From Planctomycetia bacterium (lineage in GTDB: Bacteria > Planctomycetota > Planctomycetia > Pirellulales > PNKZ01), in NCBI GenBank assembly GCA_021413845.1, contig JAIOPP010000001.1:29811-93810 (forward strand): 64,000 bases of DNA, written 5' to 3'. Under the pieces are notes generated by a model. The model had not been told where the DNA came from. It saw only the letters and a program-made list of their open reading frames with translations, and did no database searches. Position numbers and translations under genes: made by a program. Of the stretch, positions 63,852 through 64,000 are shown piece by piece. The number at the start of each line of letters is the position of its first letter. Positions within the stretch are counted from its first letter, which is position 1.

Positions 63852-64000
63852 CTATCTACGGACGACGCGCACCGACTCAGGTGTCGTAGACGTCTGGAGA
63901 TTGGGCATCGAATCCCAAGTCGACTTGGGTACCCGTTTCGAAGGTTCCGGCATCGAAATAACCGATTTATACTTCTCAGGCGTCGGCGGAATATTGCAAA
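63852..64000 (-). CDS. 3' end of a gene entering from the right edge (partial)
   Basis: The - strand is open for 49 codons from the window edge to TAG at 63852-63854, encoding a Pro/Ser/Thr-rich C-terminus ('IPPTPEKYKSVISMPEPSKR'). The composition looks like a disordered tail of a longer protein. The family cannot be determined from this piece. Confidence 0.4.
   Translation of the reverse strand, partial: CNIPPTPEKYKSVISMPEPSKRVPKSTWDSMPNLQTSTTPESVRVVRR

Overview
The window is GC-rich bacterial chromosome and reads as Planctomycetes, most likely a Pirellulales-type genome (inference from gene content). The grounds are repeated PSCyt1/DUF1549/DUF1553 and DUF1501 gene pairs, a G8-domain beta-helix protein, very large Ser/Thr kinases with C-terminal FGE-sulfatase, LamG and DUF1080 modules, an exosortase of the XrtU type with a PEP-CTERM protein, and many starts without a clear Shine-Dalgarno. 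No rRNA gene, complete tRNA gene or CRISPR array was seen.

Region 1 (1-27744) looks like stable catabolic chromosome. It holds three cytochrome-c/DUF1501-type export clusters: a partial one at 1-1028, a four-gene + strand set at 6346-14013, and a two-gene - strand set at 14640-19496. It also has two sugar-acid clusters: an enolase-superfamily dehydratase with a lactonase-like amidohydrolase (1293-3394), and a GntR/FCD regulator divergent from an HpcH/HpaI aldolase and a D-2-hydroxyacid dehydrogenase (19508-22265), with a perfect inverted-repeat operator candidate between them. A histone-H1-like lysine-rich protein, a G8 protein and a 1767-residue secreted multidomain protein complete it. A REPIN-like palindromic element sits at 3393-3560.

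Region 2 (about 28050-50520) has accessory character. It begins with the 3' part of a tRNA-Val gene, a typical integration scar. An IS3-family element (29688-30953) truncates genes on both sides: an unknown helical protein and a PLD-like protein, each now ending on a stop made at the IS terminus. Next comes a DNA-processing cassette: DUF932 protein, SWIM-finger ATP-dependent DNA ligase, WGR protein, a small protein and a divergent DnaN-like sliding clamp with a C-terminal extension, most spacers carrying a strong hairpin. Two paralogous giant receptor-like kinases (- strand) follow. Beyond them is a translationally coupled pair: a small protein with a recombinase-type C-terminal helical domain and a Cas4/AddB-like iron-sulfur PD-(D/E)XK nuclease. 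Clamp, ligase, WGR, annealing-like protein and nuclease together look like an undescribed repair or recombination module; this is the most interesting system in the window.

Region 3 (48968-57276) has an esterase-type hydrolase, then an exosortase U-like gene overlapping a membrane TPR gene, convergent with a PEP-CTERM surface protein that is probably the sorting substrate.

Region 4 (57300-64000) is lower in GC and rich in fragments: a truncated second copy of the IS3 element, two hypothetical genes, an SRAP/HMCES-type remnant, a secreted PDZ protein behind a strong terminator-like leader, an ASCH-domain gene and the 3' end of a gene entering from the right edge.
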